Shown: in pieces, positions 9,151 through 18,455 of the stretch
Position numbering within the stretch: the first letter of the stretch is position 1
How the letters are laid out: every line of letters starts with the position of its first letter
DNA from: Prochlorococcus sp. AG-418-K17
Lineage (GTDB): Bacteria > Cyanobacteriota > Cyanobacteriia > PCC-6307 > Cyanobiaceae
Length of the DNA: 45,940 nt
Assembly: GCA_003214055.1 (NCBI GenBank)
Contig: QCMD01000007.1
Span: forward strand, 1 to 45,940
Reading direction: 5' to 3'
Notes under the pieces: model-generated
Seen by the model: only the letters and a program-made list of their open reading frames with translations
The model's database searches: none
Told to the model about the DNA's origin: nothing
Translations under genes and position numbers: made by a program

Positions 9151-12100
9151 ATGGCAGAGAGTATCAAAAGAATCGTTGGGCCATATCAAGATAGTTATTC
9201 CCCTAATGGAATAATTGGGGAGAAAGACGCGTGTGGAGTTGGTTTCATAGCAAATGTCAAAGGTGTAGAAAGCAACTGGATCCTTAAACAATCCCTAAAG
9301 GGCCTCAATTGCATGGAGCATAGAGGAGGTTGTGGAGGAGACAGTGATTCAGGGGATGGAGCAGGAATTTTATGTTCAATTCCATGGCAATATTTAGAAC
9401 AAAAAATAAATTTAAAAAATAAACAAGACTTTTATAAAGGTTTAGGCATGGTTTTTATGCCTAATAAAAAAGAAAAAATTGAAGAATGTAAATCAATATG
9501 TGATCAGGAAGCAGAAAAACTAAAAGTCAATAAAACATTTTGGAGAACAGTACCTGTAAATAATGAAACTTTAGGTCCTTTAGCTAAGGCAAATGCACCA
9601 TTTATATGTCAGTGGATTTTATACATAGATAAAAAAGATCATCAGAATATTGAAATGCTTTTATTTCAACTAAGAAAAAGAATTGAAAAAAAAATAAGAA
9701 GCAATTTTAAAAACAATGTAGGTGATTGCGAATTTTATTTTGCCTCACTAAGTTCTCAAACAGTTGTATACAAAGGCATGGTTCGTTCTGAAATATTATC
9801 TGAGTTTTATCAAGATCTTAAAGAAGAGAGTTTTAAGGTCTCATTTTCTGTTTATCATCGTAGATTTAGTACTAATACACTTCCAAAATGGCCATTAGCT
9901 CAACCAATGAGATTTTTAGGTCACAATGGCGAAATAAATACTCTTTTAGGTAATATAAACTGGGCTAAAGCTTCAGAAACACACATAGATGATTTTTGGG
10001 GAGAGTTATCAAATGAAATCAAGCCTATTGTAGATGTAAATAAAAGTGATTCATCAAATCTTGATGCAACCCTTGAAATTAATATTCGCTCAGGACAACC
10101 GATAACCGATTCATTATTAAAACTAGTACCTGAGGCATTTAGAGATCAACCAGAACTTGAACAAAGAGAGGACATCAAATCATTTTATGAGTATTCTGCG
10201 AGCTTACAAGAAGCTTGGGATGGTCCTGCTCTCCTTGTATTTGCAGATGGAAATTTTGTAGGAGCAACACTTGATAGAAATGGTCTTAGACCAGCAAGAT
10301 ATTCAATAACAAATGATGGTTTTGTAATAATGGGCTCAGAAACAGGAGTAGTAGATCTTGAAGAGGAGAGAGTAATAGAAAAAGGTCGATTAGGACCGGG
10401 ACAAATGTTAGCGGTTGATTTTCATCAAAATAGAATCCTCAGAAATTGGGAGGTAAAATCTGAAGCCGCTCAAAGGCACGATTATAAAAATCTCCTAATT
10501 AAAAGAACTATAAAAATTACAAATAATGAATGGGTTAAAGATTGCAAACTAAAAGACCTTGAGTTATTACAACAACAAACTGCTTACGGCTTTTCAGCGG
10601 AAGATAATGATCTTATTTTGGATTCAATGGCTTCATTAGCTAAAGAACCTACATATTGCATGGGCGACGATATCCCACTAGCAGTGCTTTCATCAAAGCC
10701 ACATATTTTATATGACTATTTCAAGCAAAGATTTGCACAAGTTACAAATCCTCCTATTGACCCTCTGAGAGAAAAATTGGTAATGAGTTTAGAGATGCAT
10801 CTCGGAGAAAGATGCACACCATTTGAGATTAAAGATTCTAAACCTTTTATTCATTTACAAAGTCCAATTCTCAATGAGAAAGAACTAATTTCCATTAAAA
10901 AATCAAAAATTAAATCTCAAATAATTTCAAGTTTGTTTGATATAGAGGATGGTATTCAAGGCTTAGAGAATCAATTAAAAGCAATTTGTAAACAGAGTGA
11001 ACTTTCCATAAAAGAAGGTTGCTCTTTAATTATTATTTCTGATAAGGGAATTAATCCTAAAAAGACTTTTATTCCTCCTTTACTTGCTGTGGGAGCAATT
11101 CATCATTACCTTCTAAAAAAAGAAATCAGGTTAAAAGCTTCATTAATTATTGAGACAGGACAATGTTGGAGCACACATCACTTGGCTTGTTTGATTGGTT
11201 ATGGTGCAAGCGCAGTTTGTCCTTGGTTGACCTTGGAAGCAGGTAGACACTGGTTAAAACATCCAAAAACTCAAAAACTTATAGATAGCAATAAAATAAA
11301 TCCATTATCAATAATTGATGTTCAAGAAAATATTAAAAAAGCTCTAGAAGACGGCCTAAGAAAAATTCTTTCAAAAATAGGCATCTCACTTTTGTCTAGT
11401 TACCATGGCGCACAAATTTTTGAGGCGGTAGGCCTTGGATCTGACTTAATAAAGATTGCTTTTGATGGTACAACAAGCCGAATCGCTGGCATAACATTAA
11501 AAGAATTAACTAATGAAACACTCTCAATACATACGAAAGCTTACCCAGAGATCGATTTAAAGAAATTAGAATTTTTGGGATTTGTACAATTTAGAAATAA
11601 TGGAGAATATCATTCCAATAACCCGGAGATGTCCAAAGTTTTACATTCAGCTGTAAAACAAGGACCAGGATACGATCATTTTGAAACTTACAAAAAACTC
11701 ATTAGTAATAGACCGACAACATCTCTAAGAGATTTACTAACAATTAGTTCAAAAAGAAAAAGGATTCCATTAGAGGAAGTTGAAAGTATTGAATCAATTT
11801 GCAAAAGGTTCTGTACTGGAGGAATGAGTTTGGGTGCTTTATCAAGAGAAGCGCATGAAGTTTTAGCAGTTGCAATGAATAGAATTGGTGGGAAAAGTAA
11901 TAGTGGAGAAGGTGGAGAAGATCCAGCTCGTTTTAATGTTTTAAATGATATTGATGAAAATACTCAATCAGCAACGCTACCATTCATAAAAGGTCTAGAA
12001 AATGGAGACACCGCTTGCTCAGCTATTAAACAAATAGCATCAGGTAGATTTGGAGTTACACCTGAATACCTAAGAAGTGGTAAACAACTCGAAATTAAAA

Positions 12101-13725
12101 TGGCTCAAGGTGCTAAACCTGGAGAAGGGGGACAATTGCCAGGTCCAAAAGTTGATTCTTATATAGCAAAACTAAGAAATAGCAAACCCGGAGTAGCTCT
12201 AATATCTCCTCCCCCACATCATGATATTTATTCAATTGAAGATTTAGCTCAACTTATCCATGACTTACACCAAGTTCATCCAAAAGCGAAAGTGAGCGTT
12301 AAACTTGTTTCTGAAATTGGTATTGGCACTATAGCTGCTGGAGTAAGCAAAGCTAATGCAGATGTAATCCAAATTTCAGGACATGACGGAGGTACAGGTG
12401 CTTCACCTCTAAGTTCTATTAAGCATGCAGGTTTACCATGGGAACTAGGTGTCGCTGAGGTTCACAAATCTTTATTAGAGAATAATTTACGCGAAAGAGT
12501 AATTTTGAGAACTGATGGAGGCCTTAAGACAGGCTGGGATGTAATTATTGCTGCATTACTAGGCGCTGAAGAATACGGTTTCGGTTCTGTAGCGATGATT
12601 GCGGAAGGATGCATAATGGCTCGGGTTTGTCATACAAACAAGTGTCCTGTTGGAGTTGCCACTCAAAAAGAAGAATTAAGAAAAAGATTTAAAGGTATTC
12701 CAGAAAATGTTGTCAATTTTTTCTTGTACATTGCTGAAGAAGTAAGACAAATAATGAGTAGTATCGGTGTTTCTAATATGGAAGAACTGATTGGTAATCA
12801 AGAATTTCTTTCCACAAGAAATATTGCTCTTCCAAAAACTTCTAATATTGATCTTTCTTCTTTAGTAAATAATCAATGCTCAATTAATTCTAGATCATGG
12901 TTAAAACATTCAAAAAATGCTCATAGTAATGGTTTTGTATTAGAAGATGAGTTTTTGTCTAATGCTGAATTCATAGATTCAATTAAAAATCACGAGAAAT
13001 TAACCAAAGAAATTGAGATAAAAAATACAGACAGAAGTGTTTGTGCGAAAATATCAGGTGAAATCGCAGAACTACATGGTAATTCTGGCTTTAATGGTGA
13101 ACTCAACTTAAATTTCAAAGGATATGCAGGACAAAGCTTTGGTGCCTTTTTATTGAAGGGTATGAATGTTCAATTAATCGGAGAAGCTAATGATTATGTA
13201 TGTAAAGGAATGAATGGAGGAATACTCACTATAATTCCACCACATATAGATAAAAGCTCCTCCGAGCAAGTTATCTTAGGCAACACCTGTCTTTATGGAG
13301 CAACAGGAGGTAAATTATTTGCATTAGGTAAATCAGGAGAAAGATTTGCAGTAAGAAATAGTGGCGCCACAGCAGTAACAGAAGGAGCAGGGGATCATTG
13401 TTGTGAATATATGACTGGGGGGAAAATAGTTATTCTCGGTTCCACAGGAAGGAATATAGGTGCGGGCATGACTGGTGGGGTAGCATATATACTCGATGAA
13501 AAAAATAATTTAAGTAATAAAGTCAATAAAGAAATAGTTAGTATTCATAAAATTACTTCATTAAAGCAAGAGCAGATTTTATTGGAAATTATTAAAGAAT
13601 ATTTAGCAAAAACGAAGAGCTTAAAGGCTGCTAAAGTAATTGACAATTGGTCTTATTTCAAGAGTTCTTTCAAATTAATAGTCCCCCCAAGCGAGGAAGA
13701 GATGCTTGGTATAAAGTTAATTTAA
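9151..13725 (+). CDS. gltB: Ferredoxin-dependent glutamate synthase (Fd-GOGAT)
   Basis: 1524 residues, the full length of the large GOGAT subunit. It makes two glutamates from glutamine and 2-oxoglutarate, the main entry of nitrogen into amino acids. The protein starts with a ~27-residue propeptide followed by C28 (in DACGVGF), the Ntn-type glutaminase nucleophile. A central domain, the FMN-binding synthase domain and a C-terminal GXGXG beta-helix follow. The 3Fe-4S cysteines are C1154, C1160 and C1165. No NAD(P)H-type small subunit (gltD) is adjacent, which favours the ferredoxin type (glsF in other cyanobacteria). The YciI-like gene begins immediately after its stop. Confidence 0.96.
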   Translation: MAESIKRIVGPYQDSYSPNGIIGEKDACGVGFIANVKGVESNWILKQSLKGLNCMEHRGGCGGDSDSGDGAGILCSIPWQYLEQKINLKNKQDFYKGLGMVFMPNKKEKIEECKSICDQEAEKLKVNKTFWRTVPVNNETLGPLAKANAPFICQWILYIDKKDHQNIEMLLFQLRKRIEKKIRSNFKNNVGDCEFYFASLSSQTVVYKGMVRSEILSEFYQDLKEESFKVSFSVYHRRFSTNTLPKWPLAQPMRFLGHNGEINTLLGNINWAKASETHIDDFWGELSNEIKPIVDVNKSDSSNLDATLEINIRSGQPITDSLLKLVPEAFRDQPELEQREDIKSFYEYSASLQEAWDGPALLVFADGNFVGATLDRNGLRPARYSITNDGFVIMGSETGVVDLEEERVIEKGRLGPGQMLAVDFHQNRILRNWEVKSEAAQRHDYKNLLIKRTIKITNNEWVKDCKLKDLELLQQQTAYGFSAEDNDLILDSMASLAKEPTYCMGDDIPLAVLSSKPHILYDYFKQRFAQVTNPPIDPLREKLVMSLEMHLGERCTPFEIKDSKPFIHLQSPILNEKELISIKKSKIKSQIISSLFDIEDGIQGLENQLKAICKQSELSIKEGCSLIIISDKGINPKKTFIPPLLAVGAIHHYLLKKEIRLKASLIIETGQCWSTHHLACLIGYGASAVCPWLTLEAGRHWLKHPKTQKLIDSNKINPLSIIDVQENIKKALEDGLRKILSKIGISLLSSYHGAQIFEAVGLGSDLIKIAFDGTTSRIAGITLKELTNETLSIHTKAYPEIDLKKLEFLGFVQFRNNGEYHSNNPEMSKVLHSAVKQGPGYDHFETYKKLISNRPTTSLRDLLTISSKRKRIPLEEVESIESICKRFCTGGMSLGALSREAHEVLAVAMNRIGGKSNSGEGGEDPARFNVLNDIDENTQSATLPFIKGLENGDTACSAIKQIASGRFGVTPEYLRSGKQLEIKMAQGAKPGEGGQLPGPKVDSYIAKLRNSKPGVALISPPPHHDIYSIEDLAQLIHDLHQVHPKAKVSVKLVSEIGIGTIAAGVSKANADVIQISGHDGGTGASPLSSIKHAGLPWELGVAEVHKSLLENNLRERVILRTDGGLKTGWDVIIAALLGAEEYGFGSVAMIAEGCIMARVCHTNKCPVGVATQKEELRKRFKGIPENVVNFFLYIAEEVRQIMSSIGVSNMEELIGNQEFLSTRNIALPKTSNIDLSSLVNNQCSINSRSWLKHSKNAHSNGFVLEDEFLSNAEFIDSIKNHEKLTKEIEIKNTDRSVCAKISGEIAELHGNSGFNGELNLNFKGYAGQSFGAFLLKGMNVQLIGEANDYVCKGMNGGILTIIPPHIDKSSSEQVILGNTCLYGATGGKLFALGKSGERFAVRNSGATAVTEGAGDHCCEYMTGGKIVILGSTGRNIGAGMTGGVAYILDEKNNLSNKVNKEIVSIHKITSLKQEQILLEIIKEYLAKTKSLKAAKVIDNWSYFKSSFKLIVPPSEEEMLGIKLI

Positions 13726-14019
13726 ATGGCTTTCTTCGTAAAAACTGAAATTATAAAAAAAGAGTATTTAATTAATAATGATTTAAAAAGAAAAATAATT
13801 ACTGAACATATTAATTGGATAAAAAAATTAAAAAATGAAGGTATTAATATAAAAAGTGGTTTTTTGATTGATGAGTTAAAGAGACCAGGTGATGGCGGAC
13901 TACTCATTCTTGAAACAAATAATTATAAAAATGCTCTTAAAATCATCAAAAATGATCCAATGATTACAAATGATCTGGTTAAGTGGAAATTAAATGAGTG
14001 GGTAGATTCAAATCAATGA
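13726..14019 (+). CDS. YciI-like small protein
   Basis: 97 residues resembling the YCII-related alpha/beta ferredoxin-like fold: an N-terminal strand, EHINWIKKLKNEG helix, a Gly-rich GDGGLLILE strand, an NALKIIKNDP helix and a C-terminal LNEWV strand. Family members are small stress- or degradation-linked proteins of mostly unknown activity. The ATG directly follows the gltB stop with no spacer, so translation is probably coupled. The stop abuts the lipA stop on the other strand. The family assignment comes from pattern recognition only. Confidence 0.7.
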   Translation: MAFFVKTEIIKKEYLINNDLKRKIITEHINWIKKLKNEGINIKSGFLIDELKRPGDGGLLILETNNYKNALKIIKNDPMITNDLVKWKLNEWVDSNQ

Positions 14020-14928
14020 TTATCTTGGATACTTCCTCATAAGTTTTTGAATCTCTTCAGCATGGTAACTACTACGAGTTAAAGGGGAACTAACTACTTG
14101 CATGAAGTCCAAATCTTTTTCCCCAAAAACTTTAAAATAATTAAATTTTGAAGGGCTCACAAATCTTTGTACAGGTAAATGATTAGGGCCAGGACATAAA
14201 TATTGACCAATAGTAACAATATCAACGTAATTTTTTCTTAAATCCTTAAGAAGACTCAAAACCTCCTCATCTTTTTCCCCTAAACCGAGCATAAAGCCTG
14301 ACTTTGTATAAACTTTAGGTGAATAATGTCTGGTTCTTTTAAGTAACTCTAGAGTTCTGTCGTATTTACCCTGAGGTCTTACTTTTTTATATAGCGAGGG
14401 CACAGTTTCAATATTGTGGTTTAAAACGTTTGGATTGGAATCGAGAACTTTTTCAAGCGCTTTCCAGTTGCCACAAAAATCAGGAATTAAAAGCTCAATA
14501 GTAGTTTCGGGAGATTTTTTTCTTACTTGATAAACACATTTAAAAAATTGAGATGCGCCACCATCCTCAAGATCGTCTCTATTAACTGATGTGATTACAA
14601 CATGCTTAAGCTTCATTCTATAAACAGCTTCTGCTAGACGAAATGGTTCTGTTGGGTCTAAATCTCTCTTAGATCTATCAAAATCAATGTCGCAATAAGG
14701 ACATGCCCTAGTGCAGCCAGGACCCATTATGAGGAAAGTTGCAGTTCCACTAGCAAAACATTCACCTATATTGGGACAGCTTGCTTCTTGGCATACAGTA
14801 TTAAGATTTAAATCATTTAGTAAATTTGCAGTATTACCAATCCTCTCAACTTGCGGAGCTTTTACTCTTAACCAATCAGGTTTTGAAATTAAATTATTAG
14901 GATTATTAGTCAAATGAATTTGTCCCAT
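14020..14928 (-). CDS. lipA: Lipoyl synthase
   Basis: 302 residues. This radical-SAM enzyme inserts two sulfurs into protein-bound octanoyl chains to form lipoyl groups for the pyruvate dehydrogenase and glycine cleavage complexes. The auxiliary 4Fe-4S cluster cysteines are C46, C51 and C57 ([12 protein letters not shown]). The radical-SAM CxxxCxxC cysteines are C72, C76 and C79. The conserved RSSYHA near the C-terminus (about 285-290) supplies the serine ligand of the auxiliary cluster. It converges on the YciI-like gene with no gap. Confidence 0.96.
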   Translation of the reverse strand: MGQIHLTNNPNNLISKPDWLRVKAPQVERIGNTANLLNDLNLNTVCQEASCPNIGECFASGTATFLIMGPGCTRACPYCDIDFDRSKRDLDPTEPFRLAEAVYRMKLKHVVITSVNRDDLEDGGASQFFKCVYQVRKKSPETTIELLIPDFCGNWKALEKVLDSNPNVLNHNIETVPSLYKKVRPQGKYDRTLELLKRTRHYSPKVYTKSGFMLGLGEKDEEVLSLLKDLRKNYVDIVTIGQYLCPGPNHLPVQRFVSPSKFNYFKVFGEKDLDFMQVVSSPLTRSSYHAEEIQKLMRKYPR

Positions 14929-15085
14929 CCTGTAATTTCATTTTACTAAAAACAAGAAGAATTAACTATTAATTATTTAAGAGATGCCGCCAAATAATAT
15001 TGAAGTCAAATGATAAATGAATATAACTAATCCACATACAATTTTGGAAAATCTAATTCAAGTTAATATTTTCATAAATATAACC

Positions 15086-15183
15086 GTTCTATTAACTAAG
15101 CACACAATAGAAATAAGAACGTTATTTTTATTCTACTTATTAGAACAATAAAAGATAATACTTAATTACAAAAAAATAGTTCT
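15086..15183. repeat. Cluster of four GTTCT/AGAAC motifs upstream of the recombinase-like gene
   Basis: GTTCT occurs at 15086-15090 and 15179-15183, and its complement AGAAC at 15116-15120 and 15142-15146. The first two sit in an imperfect inverted repeat (CCGTTCT...AGAACGTT). A GATAAT at 15154-15159 could be a -10 element between the third and fourth copies. The arrangement would suit binding sites for the recombinase-like protein encoded 25 bases downstream, but short motifs in AT-rich DNA are weak evidence. The rest of the 279-base gap (14929-15207) shows nothing definite. Confidence 0.35.
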
Positions 15184-15207
15184 ATAAAGATTTTTTGGTA
15201 CTAAAAA

Positions 15208-15882
15208 GTGTTTTTTCATCTATTTATTGGTACAGTAAAAAATATATGTAATAAAACATTGACTTTTAAGTTCAAAAGAAAACGTCTTTTACTATCTGAA
15301 AAAAATAAAAAATCTAAAATTATTGGATATGCTAGAGCCACTCATAATGAATTTGAATATTTAGAAGAGCAAATAAAAAATCTGAAGGAAGAGGGCTGCA
15401 GCGAAGTATTCTCTGAATTTGTGAGTTTAGATGAAGAAAATAAACCTCAACTCAATAAAGCTATAAATTGCTTATCTAAAGGAGATGAATTATTAATAAC
15501 TCATCTTGATCGAGCATTTAAAAATAAAAAAGAATGTTTGGTGACAATAGATAAACTGATTAATAATGATATTAAATTGCGAACCTTGAATGGTTTTTTT
15601 ACGGGTTATGAAAACTCTAAAACAAATTTTTCAATTTTTAAGATTTTATATGAAATAGATAATCTAGAAGACAAAAGTTTAGGTGAAAGAAAAAGAGAAC
15701 AACTATTACGTAGAAAATTATCTGGAAATAATCTGGGAGGAAGGCCCAAGATAAGTCCTTTAAAAGAATCTCTAGTAATTAGATTGCGTAATGAGGGATA
15801 TTCTTATCGATCAATTAGATCACAAACAGGAATAGCATTGTCAACAATCAGAAGAGTAATTTTAGAAGGAGAATTAATATAA
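15208..15882 (+). CDS. Degenerate serine recombinase (resolvase/invertase)-like DNA-binding protein
   Basis: 224 residues from a GTG start with no clear Shine-Dalgarno sequence. TTG at 15259 is another option, and the first ~35 residues look non-conserved. From residue 38 the order is that of a resolvase: IIGYARAT, LSKGDELLITHLDRAF, a GERKREQLLRRKLSG linker helix, GGRPK, then a C-terminal helix-turn-helix (about 182-220, EGYSYRSIRSQTGIALSTIRR). The catalytic serine of GYARVS is replaced by T45. The LDR arginine is kept (R102) but the second arginine of the DRLGR motif is K105. It therefore probably binds DNA without recombining it, perhaps as a regulator. A 70-residue gene follows after 2 bases. 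Confidence 0.75.
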   Translation: MFFHLFIGTVKNICNKTLTFKFKRKRLLLSEKNKKSKIIGYARATHNEFEYLEEQIKNLKEEGCSEVFSEFVSLDEENKPQLNKAINCLSKGDELLITHLDRAFKNKKECLVTIDKLINNDIKLRTLNGFFTGYENSKTNFSIFKILYEIDNLEDKSLGERKREQLLRRKLSGNNLGGRPKISPLKESLVIRLRNEGYSYRSIRSQTGIALSTIRRVILEGELI

Positions 15883-15884
15883 AA

Positions 15885-16097
15885 ATGAAGGATAAGAAAA
15901 TTGAAAATTTAATTAAAGAAAATTTTAAAGATACAGCATTGCGTATTTATGAATTAGATAATGAAGATAGACAAAGTTTATTAGCAGAATATAGAGAATG
16001 GATAATGAATGATTTAGATTTTGAAGAAGTTTTGATGTTACCTTATGAAGCTTATACTGACAAATTAGATTCTAATTTCTTAGAAGATACACATTAG
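15885..16097 (+). CDS. Small acidic hypothetical protein
   Basis: 70 residues, not recognised. It is acidic (many Asp/Glu), predicted largely helical, and has no membrane segment, cysteine or clear motif. The ATG at 15885 follows the recombinase-like stop by 2 bases, with GGAGA upstream inside that gene's last codons, so the two are probably translated from one mRNA. It could be a partner of the DNA-binding protein, but that is only inferred from position. The stop lies 2 bases from the convergent serine-hydrolase gene. Confidence 0.65.
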   Translation: MKDKKIENLIKENFKDTALRIYELDNEDRQSLLAEYREWIMNDLDFEEVLMLPYEAYTDKLDSNFLEDTH

Positions 16098-16099
16098 TA

Positions 16100-17002
16100 C
16101 TAAATAATATATCTCTTATTAAATTCGTATACTTCTTTTGCTATCAATGGCAAAAGGGAAGTATCTTTGGAATATTTTTCTCCATTACAAAAAACTACTA
16201 ATAAAGTTTGAAGAGATTCACTATTAATCCACCAAGCAGAATCATGTCTAACCTGGGACATTAAGCCTGCTTTACTCCAGAGATTAATACTGTCTGGTAA
16301 TCCAGCTCCTAAAAAGCCATCTATTTGATTAAAAGAATCATTTTCCAGAAAAACTTTATTTAAATTTCTTTTTAAAAAACTTCTTAAATTTAAGTCATTT
16401 TTTTGATAATCAATATGAACCATAATTTCCTCCAAAACCCTTGCAGCGGAATCAGAAGTCATAGCATTTCTATTTGCATTATCATGTCCATAAAATTCTT
16501 TTTCGCGACCAAATGGTCCATCATCCCAGGTCTTCTGACAGCAATTTATACCGCTCAATTCCTCCCAATGTAAATCATTTAGCCAGTCGTTTATTATACT
16601 TCTTTGATATTTCCAATTTTCCCATAATTCGCCTTCAATACAAGGTCCACTCGTAGTTCCAGTAAGTAAATCAATTAAGAAGCTTGTTGCATTATTACTT
16701 GAAAAAGACAACATTTTCCTTGTAGCATCAACAATTTCATCTGATAATAGTAAACTACCTTTTTTAATCCAATAATATAGGGCAAGACCATAAACCAACT
16801 TGACTATACTTGCAGGGTAAACCATTTTCTTATTATTAAAACCAGTTCCGAAACCTTTAAATACGCAATTATTTTCACTTTTATAATTAATCCAAGTTAT
16901 GGCAATATCTTCTCTTGAAAAATCTTTATCATAAGAGCATACTCTCCCTAAAATTTCATTTAAGGCTAGACCCATCTCTTCACTTAAATAGTAAAAGGAC
17001 AT
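16100..17002 (-). CDS. Serine hydrolase of the class A beta-lactamase / DD-peptidase fold
   Basis: 300 residues with the three motifs of the fold in order: SxxK as S65-I-V-K68 (YPASIVKLVYG), SxN as S101-S102-N103 (MLSFSSNNAT), and a KTG-like K244-A-G246 (LWSKAGLM). Its substrate could be peptidoglycan or another amide. True antibiotic resistance is not suggested. There is no obvious signal peptide, although the ATG at 17002 may not be the true start: an in-frame ATG at 16975 exists. The start is 3 bases from that of the divergent NlpC/P60 gene, pointing to a shared cell-wall role. Confidence 0.75.
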   Translation of the reverse strand: MSFYYLSEEMGLALNEILGRVCSYDKDFSREDIAITWINYKSENNCVFKGFGTGFNNKKMVYPASIVKLVYGLALYYWIKKGSLLLSDEIVDATRKMLSFSSNNATSFLIDLLTGTTSGPCIEGELWENWKYQRSIINDWLNDLHWEELSGINCCQKTWDDGPFGREKEFYGHDNANRNAMTSDSAARVLEEIMVHIDYQKNDLNLRSFLKRNLNKVFLENDSFNQIDGFLGAGLPDSINLWSKAGLMSQVRHDSAWWINSESLQTLLVVFCNGEKYSKDTSLLPLIAKEVYEFNKRYII

Positions 17003-17005
17003 TGT

Positions 17006-17764
17006 ATGGAAAATTATAAAAATCCTATCTCACTATTTAAACAAACTAATTTTTCAAAAACTATTTGGTGGAAATTAAAAGTTAATATTTCTGGATATCA
17101 AAATGAAACAGAAGATAAATTAGTGACTGAAATATTTAAAAATAGAATTTTTAGGTTACTTTATCCAAGTATTTATCAGCATAAACATAAATTCTCAAGA
17201 ATCCTAATTCAATTATATGAAGATGGTTACGTCTGTTGGATAAATTTAGATGGATTGATTATAGAGAAATACGAATTAAGAAAAACTGTGACTTTAAAAA
17301 ATGAATATTTCTTTATAAAAGATAAATTAAACCCAATTTTAAAATGGATCAAGGATCAAGGTGACTTAACTAATGAATACCTTTGGGGAGGCACATTAGG
17401 ACCCAATTTTGATTGTTCAGGATTAATTCAGACTGCTTTCTTAAAGCATCAAATTAATATACCCCGAGACTCTTATCAAATAAAAAGTTTTTGTAAACAC
17501 CTTTTTTATTTCAAAGAATCTTATACAGCACTCCAACCAGGCGATCTTTTATTTTTTGGCAATGATGAAAAATGTGATCATATTGGAATATACAAAGGGG
17601 ATGGATTGTATTACCATAGCTCTGGAAAGGATTTTGGCAGAAATGGAATAGGATTAGATACTTTAAAGCATTCTAATGATAAAATCTCATTGCACTATAA
17701 ATCAAAACTAATTTCTGCAGGAAGAGTAGTTAGAAATTATAGATGGGACAGAACTATACGTTAG
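17006..17764 (+). CDS. NlpC/P60-family cysteine peptidase (probable peptidoglycan endopeptidase)
   Basis: 252 residues. An N-terminal SH3-like region (about 62-95) precedes the NlpC/P60 domain (about 105-245). The catalytic Cys is C137 in FDCSG, the His is H192 in CDHIGIY, and H204 in YYHSSG is the likely third residue. PGDLLFF is a family hallmark. Relatives cleave the gamma-D-glutamyl-diamino acid bond in cell-wall peptides. No signal peptide is evident. AGGA at 16996-16999 is a well-spaced ribosome binding site for the ATG at 17006. It is divergent from the serine-hydrolase gene. Confidence 0.85.
   Translation: MENYKNPISLFKQTNFSKTIWWKLKVNISGYQNETEDKLVTEIFKNRIFRLLYPSIYQHKHKFSRILIQLYEDGYVCWINLDGLIIEKYELRKTVTLKNEYFFIKDKLNPILKWIKDQGDLTNEYLWGGTLGPNFDCSGLIQTAFLKHQINIPRDSYQIKSFCKHLFYFKESYTALQPGDLLFFGNDEKCDHIGIYKGDGLYYHSSGKDFGRNGIGLDTLKHSNDKISLHYKSKLISAGRVVRNYRWDRTIR
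17013..17018 (-). promoter_or_regulatory. Candidate -10 element of the serine-hydrolase gene
   Basis: TATAAT on the minus strand inside the first codons of the NlpC/P60 gene. Transcription would start near 17005, only a few bases before the ATG at 17002, so the message would be almost leaderless unless the inner ATG at 16975 is used. No -35 box is evident. Confidence 0.3.
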
Positions 17765-17828
17765 TAAGTAGAGCTGAACGTTCAATTTAAAATTAAATTT
17801 GGAATATTACTTGTTATTTTTTTAGGAA

Positions 17829-18428
17829 TTAACCAGCAGTCCAAATATTTTTAATGATTGGCATTATGGTATCTAAGTGTAATGTCCCAACCAGTAGCCA
17901 AGCAAAAACAGCTCCACCACAGCCCCCTAACCAAAACCCACTTGTAAAATCAGCCCAACCAGCTCTGGTAAATAAATCCTTTGGTGGATTATTGACAGTC
18001 GCATCTGGAGGTTGAACATTAGGCGCTTTACCAGGAGCGTTATATAGAACTAAAAGTGCTGTCAAAATATGAACAGCTCCAATAGCAGCGAGAAGTCCAG
18101 CTGTTAGAGCAAATTCAGAATTTCTTAATGGGCCAGTCATAGTGAAAGGACCGTAAAGAAGATACCCAAAAGCTGCTCCAGTTTCTAAACCTCGAAAATT
18201 AGGAGAAATACCTTCTCTGTAAAAAGGCAAATTATTTATAAAGGCTTTTGTAAAATAGCCACTATTTACTGGAGTAGCTAAATTGCCAACACATGGATCA
18301 GCAACTGTTTTTACTGCCCATTGTTCTGCAACACCAATATCATTTGGTTGCACAGAATTATCTATGTATTTTTCATCAAACTTAATTGAACTTGTTGATT
18401 CTGAGAATGATTTTTGAAAGTCGCTCAT
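17829..18428 (-). CDS. psaL: Photosystem I subunit XI
   Basis: 199 residues, longer than in many cyanobacteria owing to the N-terminal region, which is usual for Prochlorococcus. PsaL is a thylakoid membrane protein needed for photosystem I trimers. The sequence contains [20 protein letters not shown] and [16 protein letters not shown], both conserved, and about three hydrophobic segments. psaI lies 27 bases upstream on the same strand. The 64-base gap to the convergent NlpC gene shows no clear terminator. Confidence 0.97.
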   Translation of the reverse strand: MSDFQKSFSESTSSIKFDEKYIDNSVQPNDIGVAEQWAVKTVADPCVGNLATPVNSGYFTKAFINNLPFYREGISPNFRGLETGAAFGYLLYGPFTMTGPLRNSEFALTAGLLAAIGAVHILTALLVLYNAPGKAPNVQPPDATVNNPPKDLFTRAGWADFTSGFWLGGCGGAVFAWLLVGTLHLDTIMPIIKNIWTAG

Positions 18429-18455
18429 TTTTTTAATAGTTTAGTGTTTAGTAAT

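Noticed and set aside
16100..17002. Antibiotic-resistance beta-lactamase
   Set aside because: It has the SxxK, SxN and K-A-G pattern but no typical class A context or signal peptide. A cell-wall or general amide hydrolase is the safer reading.
15000..17800. Genomic island or mobile element around the recombinase-like gene
   Set aside because: No terminal repeats, tRNA attachment site, transposase or base-composition jump is visible. Neighbours fit tightly, with 2-3 base gaps.
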